Shown: positions 1 through 11,828 of the stretch, piece after piece
Layout: each line of letters opens with the position of its first letter
How positions within the stretch are numbered: the first letter of the stretch is position 1
Origin: Pelobates cultripes
Taxonomy: Eukaryota; Chordata; Amphibia; Anura; Pelobatidae
DNA: 64,000 bases
Direction of reading: 5' to 3'
Assembly: GCA_933207985.1 (NCBI GenBank)
Contig: OW240913.1
Span: 355,364,017-355,428,016 of the forward strand
Program-made: the position numbers and the translations under genes
The notes under the pieces: generated by a model
Database searches by the model: none
What the model saw: only the letters and a program-made list of their open reading frames with translations
Told to the model about the DNA's origin: nothing

Positions 1-1849
1 AATATTACCACAAATTAAAATGGTTTCTATATCTAATAAAAAAAGAAAAGGAAATTGCAATGAGGAAACATTCCGTTGGTTGCTATGGTAATTGCTCCAC
101 ATGCGTGACTGTGCCCCAGAATTGCATTGCTAATCATAGCTCTCTGCCTTTAAATACAAGGAATTGGGCCATTCTGGATAAAACATTAAGGTTGCCACCG
201 GGAAGAAGTGTATGTTACACCGTGACTCACGGTTGGCAAATGATATCTGTTTGACTTTTCAGAATCAATAACTGCAGATATATAATGTAAGTCCTAGGCA
301 ATTAAAATATAACAATGTCTGTGACTGACGGACTTATTTTATATTCATACATTTTATGGATTCTAGCAATTTTTATCATTACAGGGTAATGTAAGGAAGA
401 TTGCCCTGTCTCGAAAAATTAGATTTAATAATAGATTGTCAGAGTAAACACTAGGTAGCCAAGTCTGACAGATGGAATTCATAGTAGATCTTGTTCAGTA
501 GTGAGGGTATCAAACTGTACCCTTTTAAAACAAAATCTTTTCATAACAATTTGTTAAAAGTAGAGGACTGATATGTGTGTGGTATATACACACATGCTCA
601 AACACATACACACACAATAAATATGTGACACTATGCACTCAGCACCCATAAGGACTTCTGGACAACTTGAAGTCAGTGATCAATTACCACTGTAGATTTG
701 TGCAATCGTGCACATGCAGTGGAGGCTCATCCATATGGGCATTTGGGGCAGTGCCCCACCAGCTTTTATGTTTTCATTTTTTTTTTTTTTTTAATCTGTG
801 TTTTTTCCGCAGGTTTTGCACGTAACTAGTCTCCTTTAAGAAAATATTTCCGGGACCTCTTATTAAATTGAGTGTGTATACTCAACAGGGGAACTCGGGG
901 AGGACCAGGGAAGGGTCTGGTCAGACAGCACTGTGCTATCGTTCACTATTAGTTTTAATAACTTTGCATTGCACTTTGCATAGTGTAAGCTCAGCTGCCT
1001 AGTGGCCAACACATTTTTTAAAGTGCTCATTTACTCTGCAGTAACACGTATACTGTGGCTAGATGGAAGGTTGTGAAGCTCCACACTGCAGGACTGGGGC
1101 TGTGACTCTGAGGATTGAGCTGCATCTTAATCATTTTTTGCCTGTCATACGAATTCCTCTGTGTTCTAACAAGCTCTGTGTTTTTTTTTTTGGTATCTTT
1201 GTGGTGTACCAGGTTCTGTGTATTGTATGTTTTTTTCTGCATTGCGCTCAGTTCTGTCTATCTATCTATCTATCTATCTATCCTAGCTTTGAATATTGTA
1301 TGGATATCTCTTTATTACACTTAGCTGAATATTGTATGGGTAACTCTGTATTGCATACAGCTCTGAGTATTGAATGGGGACTGCAATTAGAGATTGAGTA
1401 CAAGAGTTTAAGCAGACAGATTCCTGGTCAGAAGATTGTGGCTACAGAGTTAAAAGGTTAATTCAATTCATTCCAGGGAAGCAGGATCATGCCATGCCAT
1501 TTTAAAGATTCACCTACCGCAACTGCCCAAAGGATAGATGGCCCAGTGAACAAGAAGAATTTTCTTACATGTAGAAAGTCAAGACAACAATGAGGATTAG
1601 TATTAGTTGACTTTAAAGATTCACACAAGTGACTTATTTATACCTCAGAGAGTGTTAGGGATATTGTGCCTGTAAGTATTTCCTTTAGATTGGGGACCAA
1701 TAAGTAGGTGAGCTTTTTTTTAAATAAATCATGAGTGATATGAAGCATGTGAAATAAAATCATTTCAAATAGAACCGAATAAACTTTCTATGGCACAGAC
1801 ACCCTCTGAAGAGTTGTTTCCCACCAGATCATGTGGTGCCTTGGGTCCA
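1..1849. other. Unassigned AT-rich DNA, no gene seen
   Basis: No reading frame here resembles a known protein; the longest frames (60-254 and 1063-1461, plus strand) have low-complexity or arbitrary composition. It holds a short CA-rich stretch near 590-620, a T run at about 776-793, and a tetranucleotide repeat at 1257-1282. The segment from 718, beginning CAGTGGAGGCTCATCC, resembles the start of a hAT-type element, but I found no matching opposite end, so it is not called. Confidence 0.6.
1257..1282. repeat. (TCTA)n microsatellite
   Basis: About 6.5 perfect tandem copies of TCTA, with no flanking element identified. A pure array of this length is expected to vary between individuals. Confidence 0.95.
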
Positions 1850-3985
1850 TAGAAACATAAAAACATAGAATGTGAAGGCAGGTAAGAACCATTCGGCCCA
1901 TCTAGTCTGCCCAATTTTCTAAATACTTTCATTAGTCTCTGTCCTTATCTTATATCTATCCCACACATGCTTAAACTCCTTCACTGTGTTAACCCCTACC
2001 ACTTCAGCTGGAAGGCTATACCATGCATCCACTACCCTCTCAGTAAAATAATACTTCCTGATATTATTTTTAAACCTTGCCCCCTCTAATTTAAGACTGT
2101 CCTCTTGTTGTAGTTTTTCTTCCTTTAAATATAGTCTCCTCCTTTACTGTGTTGATTCCCTTTATGTATTTAAATGTTTCTATCATATCCCCCCTGACTC
2201 ATCTTTGCTCCAAGCCATATATGTTAAGTTCCTTTAACCTTTCCAAGTAAGTTTTATCCTGCAATCCATGAACCAGTTTAGTAGCCCTTCTTTGAACTCT
2301 CTCTAAAGTATCAATATCCTTCTGGAGATACGGTCTCCAGTACTGTGTACAATACTCCAAGTGAGGTCTCACCAGTGTTCTGTACAATGGCATGAGCACT
2401 TCCCTCTTTCTACTGCTAATACCTCTCCCTATACAACCAAGCATTCTGCTAGCATTTCCTGCTGCTCTATTACATTGTCTGCCTACCTTTAAGTCATCAG
2501 AAATAATCACCCCTAAATCCCTTTCCTCATATGTTGAGGTTAGGACTCTATGAAATATTCTGTACTCTGCCCTTGGGTTTTTACGTCCAAGATGCATTAT
2601 CTTGCACTTATCCACATTAAATGTCAGTTGCCACAATTCTGACCATTTTTCTAGTTTACCTAAATCATTTGCCATTTGGCTTATCCCTCCTGGAACATCA
2701 ACCCTGTTACATATCTTAGTATCATCAGCAAAAGACATACCTTACCATCAAGACCTTCTGCAATATCACTAATAAAAATATTAAAGAGAATGGGTCCAAG
2801 TACAGATCCCTGAGGTACCCCACTGGTGACAAATCCAAGCTTTGAATATATTCCATTAACTACAACCCTCTGTTGCCTGTCACTCAGTCACTGCCTTACC
2901 CATTCAGCAATATTGGAATCCAAACTTAAAGATGGCCGTTTATTGATAAGCCTTCTATGTAAAACAGTGTGAAAAGCCTTACTGAAATCTAGATAAGCAA
3001 TGTCTACTGCACCACCCTGATCTATAATTTTAGTTACCCAATCAAAAATCAATAAGATTAGTTTGGCATGATTTCCCTGAAGTAAACCCTGAAGTAAACC
3101 CAACAACATGTCTCTGATCTTAAAATCCATGTGATTTTAGATGTTCAACAATCCTATCTTTTAACATGGTTTCCATCACTTTCCCCACTACTGAAGTAAG
3201 GCTTACTGGCCTATAGTTGCCCGACTCCTCCCTACCACCTTTCTTGTCAATGGGCACAACATTTGCTAACTTCCAATCTTCTGGGAATACTCCTGTTAAC
3301 AATGATTGGTTAAATAAATCTGTTAATGGTTTTGCTAGCACACCACTAAGCTCTTTTAATAACTTTGGGTGTATTCCATTAGGTCCCATTAACTTATTTG
3401 TCTTTACTTTTGACAGTTGAAATAGAACCTCTTCCTCTATAAACTCACATGTAACAAATGACTCATTTGTCCCTTTCCTTCATTTTCATCTGTAAGTACT
3501 GAACAAAAATATTAATTGAGGCAGTCAGCTAGACATTTCTCCTCTTCTACATACCTTACTTCTTTTGTTTTTAATCCAAATAATCCTTGTTTTAATTTCC
3601 TTTTCTCATTCATGTATCTAAAAATGTTTTGTCCCCTTTTTTTACTGACTGCTATTTTCTCTTTCTGCCTAATCTTATAGATCCGTTTATCTTCCTCACT
3701 TTGATTTTTTTTTTTTAATTACTAAATGCTAACCTTTAGTTTTTTACTATTTTGGCCACATCTGCGGAGTACCACAGTGGTTTCTTGAATTATTTTGCTG
3801 TTACTGACAAGCCTAATGCAATTTTCTGTTGCCTTCAGCAGTGCAACTTTTAAATAATCCCATTTCTGTTGGACTCCATTTAAACTGCTCCAGTCTAATA
3901 ATGACTCATTTACACATATTCTAATTTTAGAAAAGTCTGTCCATATCAGGGTACATTCCAAACACACTTTGGGTCTGTCGATGTA
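1850..3985 (-). mobile_element. CR1-clade LINE, 5'-truncated and decayed
   Basis: A non-LTR retrotransposon lies on the minus strand. Its 3' end (lowest coordinates) carries diverged 8-bp units of the ATTCTATG type (visible in plus orientation as catagaaacataaaaacata), the usual 3' tail of CR1 elements. Next comes a conserved non-coding 3' region containing 'ggcccatctagtctgccc', then reverse-transcriptase coding remnants up to about 3967. The endonuclease domain and 5' end are missing, so the insertion is 5'-truncated as is typical of target-primed reverse transcription. Clear target duplications were not found. At 3082-3108 there is a short tandem duplication (ccctgaagtaaa twice) within the coding region. 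Confidence 0.88.
2199..3967 (-). pseudogene. CR1 reverse transcriptase remnant (frameshifted)
   Basis: This is the reverse transcriptase of the CR1 element, read on the minus strand from high to low coordinates. At 3722-3967 is the linker ahead of RT, with a frameshift near 3785. At 3120-3389 are the RT fingers, with GNYRPVSLTSVVGKVME. At 2888-3130 is motif A (AYLDFSKAFHTVLH). At about 2760-2835 is [13 protein letters not shown], in a different frame from its neighbours. At 2199-2738 the catalytic FADDTK box opens a frame that continues through the thumb (YRTLVRPHLEYC...VQRRATKLV) typical of CR1/L2-like enzymes. The catalytic aspartates are still present, but at least three frame changes and several stops make it inactive. 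CR1 rather than L2 is favoured by the 3' tail repeats. Confidence 0.9.
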
Positions 3986-6150
3986 ATTTTCCTAATGTAT
4001 AATTACTCCACATAAAACTATGTGTGAACTGTAATATAAGCAAATCCCTGTGCCATTGTGGTTAACTGCAAGGCTCTGCCTGTCTGCTTTTTGTTCGATA
4101 TATAGGCAGATATATTTTAGTATTTTTATGTTGCACATTATTTGGTCACTGTGTTTCACACGGTTGGATGTGCGGAGTACTAGTGATTTCTGTTCCGTTA
4201 GTTCCTGTGGTTACCTCTTTGCTTTTTGATCTTTTTACGTCGTTTTTTTTGCTGAGTTTCTGTGCTGTTTGTCTGTTTCTTGCTTATTCTACATCCAATT
4301 AGAGGTGAAAATGCTATTGTCTCTCTGCAACACGGGTGGATAAGTGAATATTTTAAACATATAAACCAAGAAAATCACTTCCTTTATTATTTTGAAAGAC
4401 AACATAAAGATGCAGAAAAAAAAGCACAAAATTCAGTTTACTTTATTTTTTTGCAAAGTTAAACTAGCTTTAACTTAACTATACACAGTTAAATGAATTG
4501 TAACAAAATAACTGAGTAAATTTCACACGTTAAACACGTCAGTAAGTTAAGTAATAGTTGTGGAATTACTTCCAGGGCTGCTTACAATTGAGATATCTGG
4601 GAATTTGACAAAGTGTGTGGTTTTTATGTGGTTGACTATAAACATTAGGAGTGAACAGTAAGTCTTGGACCTTCATGGAAAGTTAATCAGAAGGTTCATT
4701 GCGAAGGTAAGAGTGAGATGCATTGTTTGACAGTTCCACAAAGAGTTCAACTGGGGATACAAGGGATCAATCTATCCATCCATTCATTCATCCCTCCATC
4801 CGTCCCTCCATCCATCCTTCCTTCCATCAATCCATCCATCCATCCACCCCTCCATCCATCCCTTCATCCATCCATCCCTATGCTCAAGAGATTGAGTGTC
4901 TCAAATACTGTTATAGTTAGTTACCTAGAACCTGATGTATACCTGATGTATACCTCACCTGAGCAATGCATGTGATATATGACCAAGTCAGACCTCTTGG
5001 TAACCATTAATAGTTTACTTAGTCCAAATAAGGCAACAGGTGGGGGGAAGGGGAGATAGCGGCATTTATAATTCCTTTCTCTAAGAGATTTTATGTGGAA
5101 TAGAGAATCTGTACGACTCTCTTTCCGGTCAGTGACTGAACTCAACCATTTATGTTTTCGATCTTATTAGACCTGAGCTAGGAATGACAGTGAGAATAAC
5201 TGTGTCACTGGATAATATATAGATCCAATTACCCACTCCACCTCTGTTTGAAAATATATAAAACTTAGAACAGTTTTAGAGCACAAACTGATTTTTCATT
5301 ATTTACCTTTTTACAGAATGGTGGGAGGTCCAGAATTTTTGGGCAATGTCTTCCATCTAAATTTTCAAAACTCCCCAGAATAGTTAGTTTGTTTGTATTA
5401 CTCCTGGAGATATTTTTGCTCTGATTATTTTCTAGTTTCATATCACTGTTGTAACTCTGTTCGTGTAAAGACTATCAGCAGCCGTTAAGCAGGGTAACAT
5501 ACATAACCTTACTGCTGAATCACACCAAAAATCGCTATCTTCCCCAGCCTTTTCCTTCCAGACATTATACCCCTGCAGCTGTAAGTTGGTGCTTCATTAC
5601 TTTAAATTCACGTAGCAACAGTATACGGTATGCAGGAATCCTCACTGTTATGAGCAAATTGCACTCCAATGGAGAATGATTTCCCAATGTAATGAACATT
5701 TTTGGAAAGAATCATATTATAGGTGTTAATATTCTTGGAATGGATACAGAATGATGTTTTGCAGTGAGAACCCAAGTGAAAACGAGCAAACGTTTTTATA
5801 AATTCAGAAAGAATGTTATGTAACCAGACATTGACTATATCCCCGAGACTATTAAGCTATTGCTATATAATGAGCTCGAACAGTCATGCTAATATTTCTT
5901 TTTCCAATTGCTTGTTCAGGTAATGGACGCGTTATTTTTTTTATTTATTTTTTGTGGTTCTGTTTTCTTTTTTTTTGCTGATATTTGCTTTGTTTGTCTA
6001 AAAACACTTGTTTAAGTATAATTCCAAAGACAACATAAGCATTGCTTAGTCTTGGAGACATCTCACCATAGATCATTTTTAAAACAACCTTATAAATCAC
6101 TCCATCATTATGACGTTAATATAAAAGAAAAATATTTTGATACATACATT
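3986..6150. other. Unassigned AT-rich DNA with a CCAT-rich tract
   Basis: No convincing gene. Apart from the CCAT-rich array at 4771-4880 I see no inverted repeats or terminal duplications. The short frames at 4262-4462 and 4921-5145 have no recognisable domain. Confidence 0.55.
4771..4880. repeat. (CCAT)n-rich imperfect microsatellite
   Basis: About 110 bp built from CCAT/CCCT/CATT tetranucleotides with scattered substitutions (CCATCCAT, CCCTCCAT, CATTCATT). It creates overlapping proline/serine/isoleucine-rich open frames that are artefacts of the repeat. Confidence 0.93.
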
Positions 6151-7449
6151 AGTAATAATAATAACAAATTATTCAACCAGGAAAGATACATTTAGCCTTT
6201 GCCAGTTTTAAGTGCAGGGGTCTAGATATCATGTTTACATATTTTATATATATATATATCAGATTTTTACTAATCACTTTATCTACATCAGAAGGATGTA
6301 AGACTGATACAGCCCTGCTGTGACCCTGCTATACTCCAGTTGACTTTCTCGAACCTCCTTTTTAAAAATCCTAATTTTGAATCCTTTAATTTTTACTGTA
6401 GAACGTGCAGAATGGAGCAGGGGAGCTGTCATGTAAGTACGGCCTGGTAAGGCAAGCCAACGCAATATCCTAGGAAAACTGCATACTAAATAGTCTTCAG
6501 CTACATACTTTTACATCACGGTCTAATTGTATCAGTAAATATTGAGTTTGAGCAGAAAAGGGGTTCTACCACAAAACACAGACGAAGCATCGAGAGCATC
6601 TAACTATCAAATGCATTAATTATATGTCAACTGGCTTTCATGTCCTTCTCTAAGCAGACTGTGTCTGTGTTACCCGTTCAAGCGTATAATGCAGGAGCTG
6701 AATTCTCTACAAGTGAAAAGCTGGTTCATTACTATTCACACTTGACGTACCTCCGCACTGTTAGTCTCGTTGTCTGGCACATGACACATTATTTAAATGC
6801 ACGCCTCCCAGTAACCTATATCTAGATACTGTTTCATGTGTAATAATGTAACTGATGATTATCATAAGGAAAAACATGGAACGGGAAAATTAGCCTACCT
6901 GATGCTGTGCCTATAAAATATAGACTATTCTGCTACATTTTCTCATTTGTGTTAAGAAAGTAGACTGCTGGGAAAACTTCAGGCTCTGTTCTTAAATATT
7001 GTATCTTACTTTTAGCTTCTTTTCTTGCTCTCTCAACCCTGGAAAGATTTGCAAGCACACCAACCCCTCATACAACATTTATGACAACCGCCGAGCCATG
7101 CCAAACTCAGAATTCTGAGTGTTTGTCATTCACACAAGGACAATAATGGTTCCCTGAATGTTATGCGACTTTATTTCCCTGTAAAATCAATCAATATATT
7201 ATTTCACTTGAAGTCAGTTTTGTGACTAGTTTCGCAACTTGCTTTTGCTTCTCTTTGTGACAAACTTACTTTATTGGCAGTTTTGCCTAAAATCTATTTT
7301 TTCATTATCTAGAATGCAATCAAATTAAAGGCATCTGTCATGCCCTACAGTACTTTTGCTCTTTTTAAAAGTCATAAAATTTCATCTTTACCTTGTACTA
7401 GCAGTTTGGGAAAAAAAAATATTTGAAAATTATTTTTTTCTCACACCTG
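6151..7449. other. Unassigned DNA with a possible LINE-tail scrap
   Basis: At 6153-6200 is an (ATA)n run followed by 'attattcaaccaggaaagat', resembling the 3' tails of the L2-like repeats seen elsewhere in this window, but too short to assign. A (TA)n run lies at 6243-6259. Nothing else is recognisable. Confidence 0.45.
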
Positions 7450-7486
7450 TCAATTCTTTGGCATAGAATCTACGCTGAAGAACTGA
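7450..7486. repeat. Imperfect hairpin shared with 31567-31603
   Basis: The left arm (tcaattctttggcatag) is identical to the arm of a nearly perfect hairpin at 31567-31603. Here the right arm has diverged (ctacgctgaagaactga). The shared arm implies a small dispersed palindromic repeat, probably the terminus or centre of a MITE. Confidence 0.55.
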
Positions 7487-7681
7487 TTGATAAATGAAAA
7501 CGGAAGAGTCCTCGCAAAGGCGGTCACACTCCATGCGTAGCAACCTGCACTGTGGTTGCTATGATAACTTCCTAGACTGCGTGCTTGCGCTGGCTAAAGA
7601 GTATAGGAATGGAGTGACTAACATCTCGACGTTCAGATGGTGGCATTTTAGCAATTAATCCAGCATGATGTCTGTGTAATA

Positions 7682-8205
7682 GCTACATAGTTACATAGGC
7701 TCAAAAGAGACGTGTCCATGAAGTTCCAGCCTTCCTCACGTCTATTTTTGGCTGTTGATCCAAAAGAAGGACCCCCCCCCCACCCCCAGTTTGAATCATT
7801 TCCAATTTTGCAACAAACTAGGAAAAAAAATCCTTCTTGACCCCAGAATGGCAGTCAGATTTATCCTTGGATCAAGAAGCTATTACCCTACAGTTGAAAA
7901 ATGATATCATTAAATATTCTGTTTTTGCAAATATGCATCTAGTTGCTGTTTAAACATCTGTACAGAATCTGATAAAAATCACTTCTTTCCTTTGCCTTAG
8001 ACTAAATTTTCTTTCTTCCAGTCTAAATGCATGAACTTATGTCTTACGTAAAGTCCTGTTTGTGAATAGATTTCCAGACAATGGTTTGTATTGGCCCTGG
8101 ATATATTTGTATAATGTTATTATATCCCCTCTCAGGCGACGTTTTGCTAAACTAAAGAGGTTTAAATTTGTTGACCTTTCTTCATAAAATGTTCCATTCC
8201 TTTTA
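7682..8205 (-). mobile_element. CR1-clade LINE 3' fragment
   Basis: The left end (gctacatagttacatag) is, on the minus strand, two tandem 8-mers of the CTATGTAA type, the CR1-style 3' terminal repeat. Upstream on the minus strand the conserved CR1 C-terminus can be read, with interruptions: near 8100-8160 it reads like FSLAKRRLRGDIITLYKYI, followed by a block resembling LFTN-RTLR and F-LEERKFSLRQR. Only the last ~150 codons and the 3' UTR remain, so this is a severely 5'-truncated copy. It also holds a 14-base C run (about 7771-7784 on the plus strand). Confidence 0.8.
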
Positions 8206-8521
8206 TTTATTCATGGAGGAGATTTGACCTGCTTGGGGAATAATCCCCAAGAAGGGTAAGTTGGTAATAACTGGGTGAGGAGCAAGTGTAGACTGGAGGA
8301 GGGACAAATCGATGAGGGCAGGAGTGGAGGGTAAGGGAAGCCTTATCACAGGTCCAATTTAATACAAGGACCAAAGCTCTGTGTATTTGGAATAGTATGC
8401 CCATCTATGCCAAAAACATGTCCAGTCCTCTCAATCCACCAATAGTGGCCTTCTCAATATCCCAACTAGCTAATGCCTCCATGTAAATACCACTTTTTTT
8501 GAATTAGGCTGAAACTGATAT
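8206..8521. other. Unassigned DNA between CR1 fragment and solo LTR
   Basis: About 300 bp with no recognised repeat. It ends in the left copy (8517-8521, GATAT) of the target duplication flanking the solo LTR. Confidence 0.5.
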
Positions 8522-9516
8522 TGTAACGGATCGCCTGGCACCCCGACTGGGTACCTCCGTTGAAAGATGCTCCTAGCGCTTCCTAAGGACTCCAAGCACT
8601 CTGGCAGACCCCACAATCATCGAACCGGAGAAACAAATAAATTCTCCCAAGCATATGAATGCTGTAGACAGTTGAATAGGAACCATACGAATAGGTTCAC
8701 TCTCCTAGCAGTCAAACTGGAACAGCATACAATAAATCCTTCCCCCAATAATGATACGACACTTCACTTTGAGGGTTAAAACAGGAACTCATGTGCTGGC
8801 ACACCCAGCCTGGTTTTTATTACAGCCTTTCACATACAGGACCGCCCACAGGGAGGTATAAAACAACCAATCACATATCAGTTACATCCCACATATTCCC
8901 TCCCCTTATCCTGAGAGGAAACTCAATTACACATACAGTTAAAATCTACTTTCTACCCAACTTTCATAACTTTAAAACCATACATCACATTCACATAAAA
9001 TTACATATTCACAATCAATCCATTCAGGGGAACAACATATTAAAAAATGGCATGAATCCGACCAGGGGTTCAAAAGTTAGTAAAAGTATATTTTGGGCCC
9101 TGGCTGGCACATGGCTATCTGGCTCAAACAGGTTTTACAGAGCCCTCTATCCTGGAGACAATGGGGGAAAAGTAATCCAATTATCCAGGGATAGAGGCAG
9201 ACTCCATTGAGCACATGGTTGCAAAAAGACATAAAACACTTTAAAATACATAAAGTCACCTTTTACACATAACACACAGACATTTCACATATCCCCAGAT
9301 AGCTGGGATCTGAGCGCACAAAACTACCGAATAGCGCTCAGATCCTATTCACACAGTTCAATTGCCATGGAGCTGAAGTCTTTAACTACACGAATGGGCT
9401 CCATGGCATAGCTATCTGGGTTAACACATTTACATAAAGTCTGGTCCATAGTCCAAAGACAAGAGGCGGGCAAGCAGCCCCCTCCAAGCACACGTGGCGA
9501 GGTCGGTTTCGCCACA
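8522..9516. mobile_element. Solo LTR, 995 bp, with 5-bp target duplication
   Basis: The segment begins TGTAACGGATCG and ends GGTTTCGCCACA, i.e. it has the TG...CA ends of a long terminal repeat. It is flanked by a perfect 5-bp duplication, GATAT at 8517-8521 and 9517-9521. No internal retroelement coding lies beside it, so it is a solo LTR left by LTR-LTR recombination. A 5-bp duplication fits Ty3/gypsy elements and some endogenous retroviruses, and I cannot choose between them. Orientation is also undecided: a TATAAAA-like box at about 8857 favours plus, but both ends are TG/CA. A GC-rich, strongly structured block lies at 9294-9420. The 139-codon open frame inside (8791-9210) shows no domain. 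Confidence 0.82.
9294..9420. other. Three-stem junction inside the solo LTR
   Basis: Three perfect complementary pairs are nested in a cloverleaf-like arrangement. The closing stem pairs 9294-9304 with 9410-9420 (11 bp, cccagatagct/agctatctggg). Inside it are hairpin A, 9306-9317 with 9334-9345 (12 bp, 16-nt loop), and hairpin B, 9364-9373 with 9398-9407 (10 bp, 24-nt loop). All 33 base pairs match with no mismatch, so the structure looks conserved or recently formed. In an LTR it could be a structured RNA in the transcript, but that role is inferred only. Confidence 0.8.
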
Positions 9517-9521
9517 GATAT

Positions 9522-11325
9522 ATTTCTAAACTCCGTGACCTTCCCTTATTTGCTCGGTCAAAGGGATGAACAGTTTCCTGAGTAGACTTTATAGTGACTC
9601 CGTATCTATTTGAACAAATAATGAGATGGGTGCTTAGTATTTGAACATTTAATGAGATAAGTTCTTAGATACATATTTTACAGTGTAAATAAAGACATAA
9701 TTGGCAGTGCTATTTCTTTCATTTGTCACACTAAATCAATCTGCAAATGATGTCACTTATAAATACACAGCTCACATTTCAGAATTTCCTCATGGAGCAA
9801 TATTCTTTTTCCCTTAACTATTGCGATGCCATCTTCAATTTTCCCTTCTTTTTCTCTTTCCATTATAAGTCATTGGTGCTTCTCGATTGGCCTCACGTCC
9901 CCTTTTCTAGCATTTAGACACTATGTCAATAGTGATTGCCTATATTTTAAAGGATACAATTTATGATCACTGTTCAAACCTACAATTCTCTGTTCCTCAT
10001 GCTGCATCTCATCGCCAATTACTAAATAACTTCTCTGTCTTTCTGTTCTGTTTTATCTCCCTCCACTGTCATTACCTGCTGTAACTTGTGTTTGGAAGAC
10101 ACTATAAAGCTATAAAGCTCAGATTCACTCTTTTAACATCAGAGTTTAAATAATACAATTTAAAAATGAAATATTTTCAGGAAAGACTTTGCTTCAAATT
10201 CTTTTTTCCTCCAGCTATTTACTAACTTCCTCTAACCCAAAATGTTCTTCCAGTTGTCTAATAAATCCAGTCATTAACATTTTATTCTTGATTGGATGGG
10301 AACTCATGGAGGGTTATTTCTGAGTGAATGCATAGAACTGGAACATTGTGTACGGAAGATGAGCCAAGTATTTGCATTTTAGATTGGAGTTGAGTCAACA
10401 AGGAGGAGGCCATAGCTTGAAACCTAGCTCAAGTTCCAAACAATTGCTTCTTGCTTATGTAAATGCTTTCTTACTCTTTGTGAGTTTTGAAAATCTACCT
10501 CAAAAATACTTTCCTGGGCATACATGCGTTTCTGAGTGTGTGCATTTGCTTATAGAGGGATAGGTCTATAATTGTAGCCTTCATTATAGCAATGGAATAT
10601 AGTAAACAATGATAGCGGTACTTTGTACACTATAAGCTATTCTAAGACTTTAGGTTGTTACAGTGCTTGTGGTGCTTAAATTGTAGTTTTTAGTGAAATT
10701 AATGAGATTTATGTTCAGTACATTTAAAGTTTTGTTTTAAAAGATATTTATATTCACATCAATTGCTATCATTCAAAATGTTTGATATTGCATAATGATT
10801 TCTTATTTTATATAAATTGTTATAGTCAAAGTGATAGAATATATTAAACGCTATTTTTATATTTGTTTTTTGGGGGCCTTTGGCTGTTTGTCATCAGCAG
10901 TGAGGTATAAACTACAAAAATGGTCAGTGAAACAGATGGGTGAGCACACGTTGCCTCCCACATTTGTTAGTGCAGATTCTCACAATGCTTAGAACGCGGC
11001 TGTCTTGGAGGAGGCTGCAGCCAATAGACTTAGAATTCCGATATATGATTGTATGATAGAAAACACTTTGTCGTTTATTCTTTAAACAATGACTTGAAGT
11101 GAACTAAAATGTTTAACTTTTACTTGAAATGGAAATTGTCAACTCTATCTTTCATTTGGCTATTTTGGTATAGAATTGTAAATTAATTTTTAATTAACAC
11201 TTAAGTGAATAAAACCATATAAGATTAAAAGAGCCCAAACTGTGACTATAGCTAATTCATTTTTTAAATGCTACTTTTGCCTAAATTACTTTTCAGTTTT
11301 CAATTCAGTGCAACTTGGTGGTTAG
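9522..11325. other. Unassigned AT-rich DNA, no gene seen
   Basis: Only short frames without domains (for example 10372-10563). No terminal repeats, tandem arrays or known element pieces were recognised. Confidence 0.55.
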
Positions 11326-11828
11326 TTAAAGGACCACTATAGTGCCAGGAAAACATACTCGTTTTCCTGGCACTATAGTGCCCTGAGGGTGCCCCCACCC
11401 TCAGGGTCCCCCTCCTGCCGGGCACTGGGGAGAGGAAAGGGTTAAAACTTACCTTTTTTCCAGTGCCGGGCGGGGAGCTCTCCTCCTCCTTTCCGCCTCC
11501 TCTCCTCCCCTTCAGCTGAATGCGCACACGCGGCAAGAGCTGCGCGCGCATTCAGCCGGTCTCATAGGAAAGCATTTGCAATGCTTTCCTATGGACGCTG
11601 GCGTCTTCTCACTGTGATTTTCACAGTGAGAAGCACGCAAGCGCCTCTAGCGGCTGTCAATGAGACAGCCACTAGAGGCTTTGGAGGATGGATTAACCCT
11701 ATTATACACATAGCAATTTCTCTGAAACTGCTATGTTTATAAAAAAAATGGGTTAACCCTAGCTGGACCTGGCACCCAGACCACTTCATTCAGCTGAAGT
11801 GGTCTGGGTGCCTAGAATGGTCCTTTAA
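11326..11828. mobile_element. TTAA MITE (Kolobok/T2-like) packed with hairpins
   Basis: A 503-bp non-autonomous DNA transposon with inverted ends TTAAAGGACCA / TGGTCCTTTAA and TTAA at both borders (11326-11329 and 11825-11828). Kolobok elements and amphibian T2 MITEs use TTAA targets and ends close to TTAAAGGRR; piggyBac also uses TTAA but has different termini. The interior is GC-rich compared with the flanks and contains at least eight hairpins: 11335-11380 (20-bp perfect stem), 11381-11406 (10 bp), 11515-11556 (11 bp), 11563-11593 (14 bp), 11605-11633 (13 bp), 11643-11679 (15 of 16 bp), 11708-11736 (8 bp) and 11771-11812 (18 bp perfect). No transposase is encoded. Confidence 0.85.

Noticed and set aside
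718..800. hAT element beginning CAGTGGAGGCTC
   Set aside because: No matching opposite terminus or 8-bp duplication found, so not called as an element.
8791..9210. 139-codon plus-strand frame
   Set aside because: Lies within the solo LTR, has no domain and arbitrary composition.
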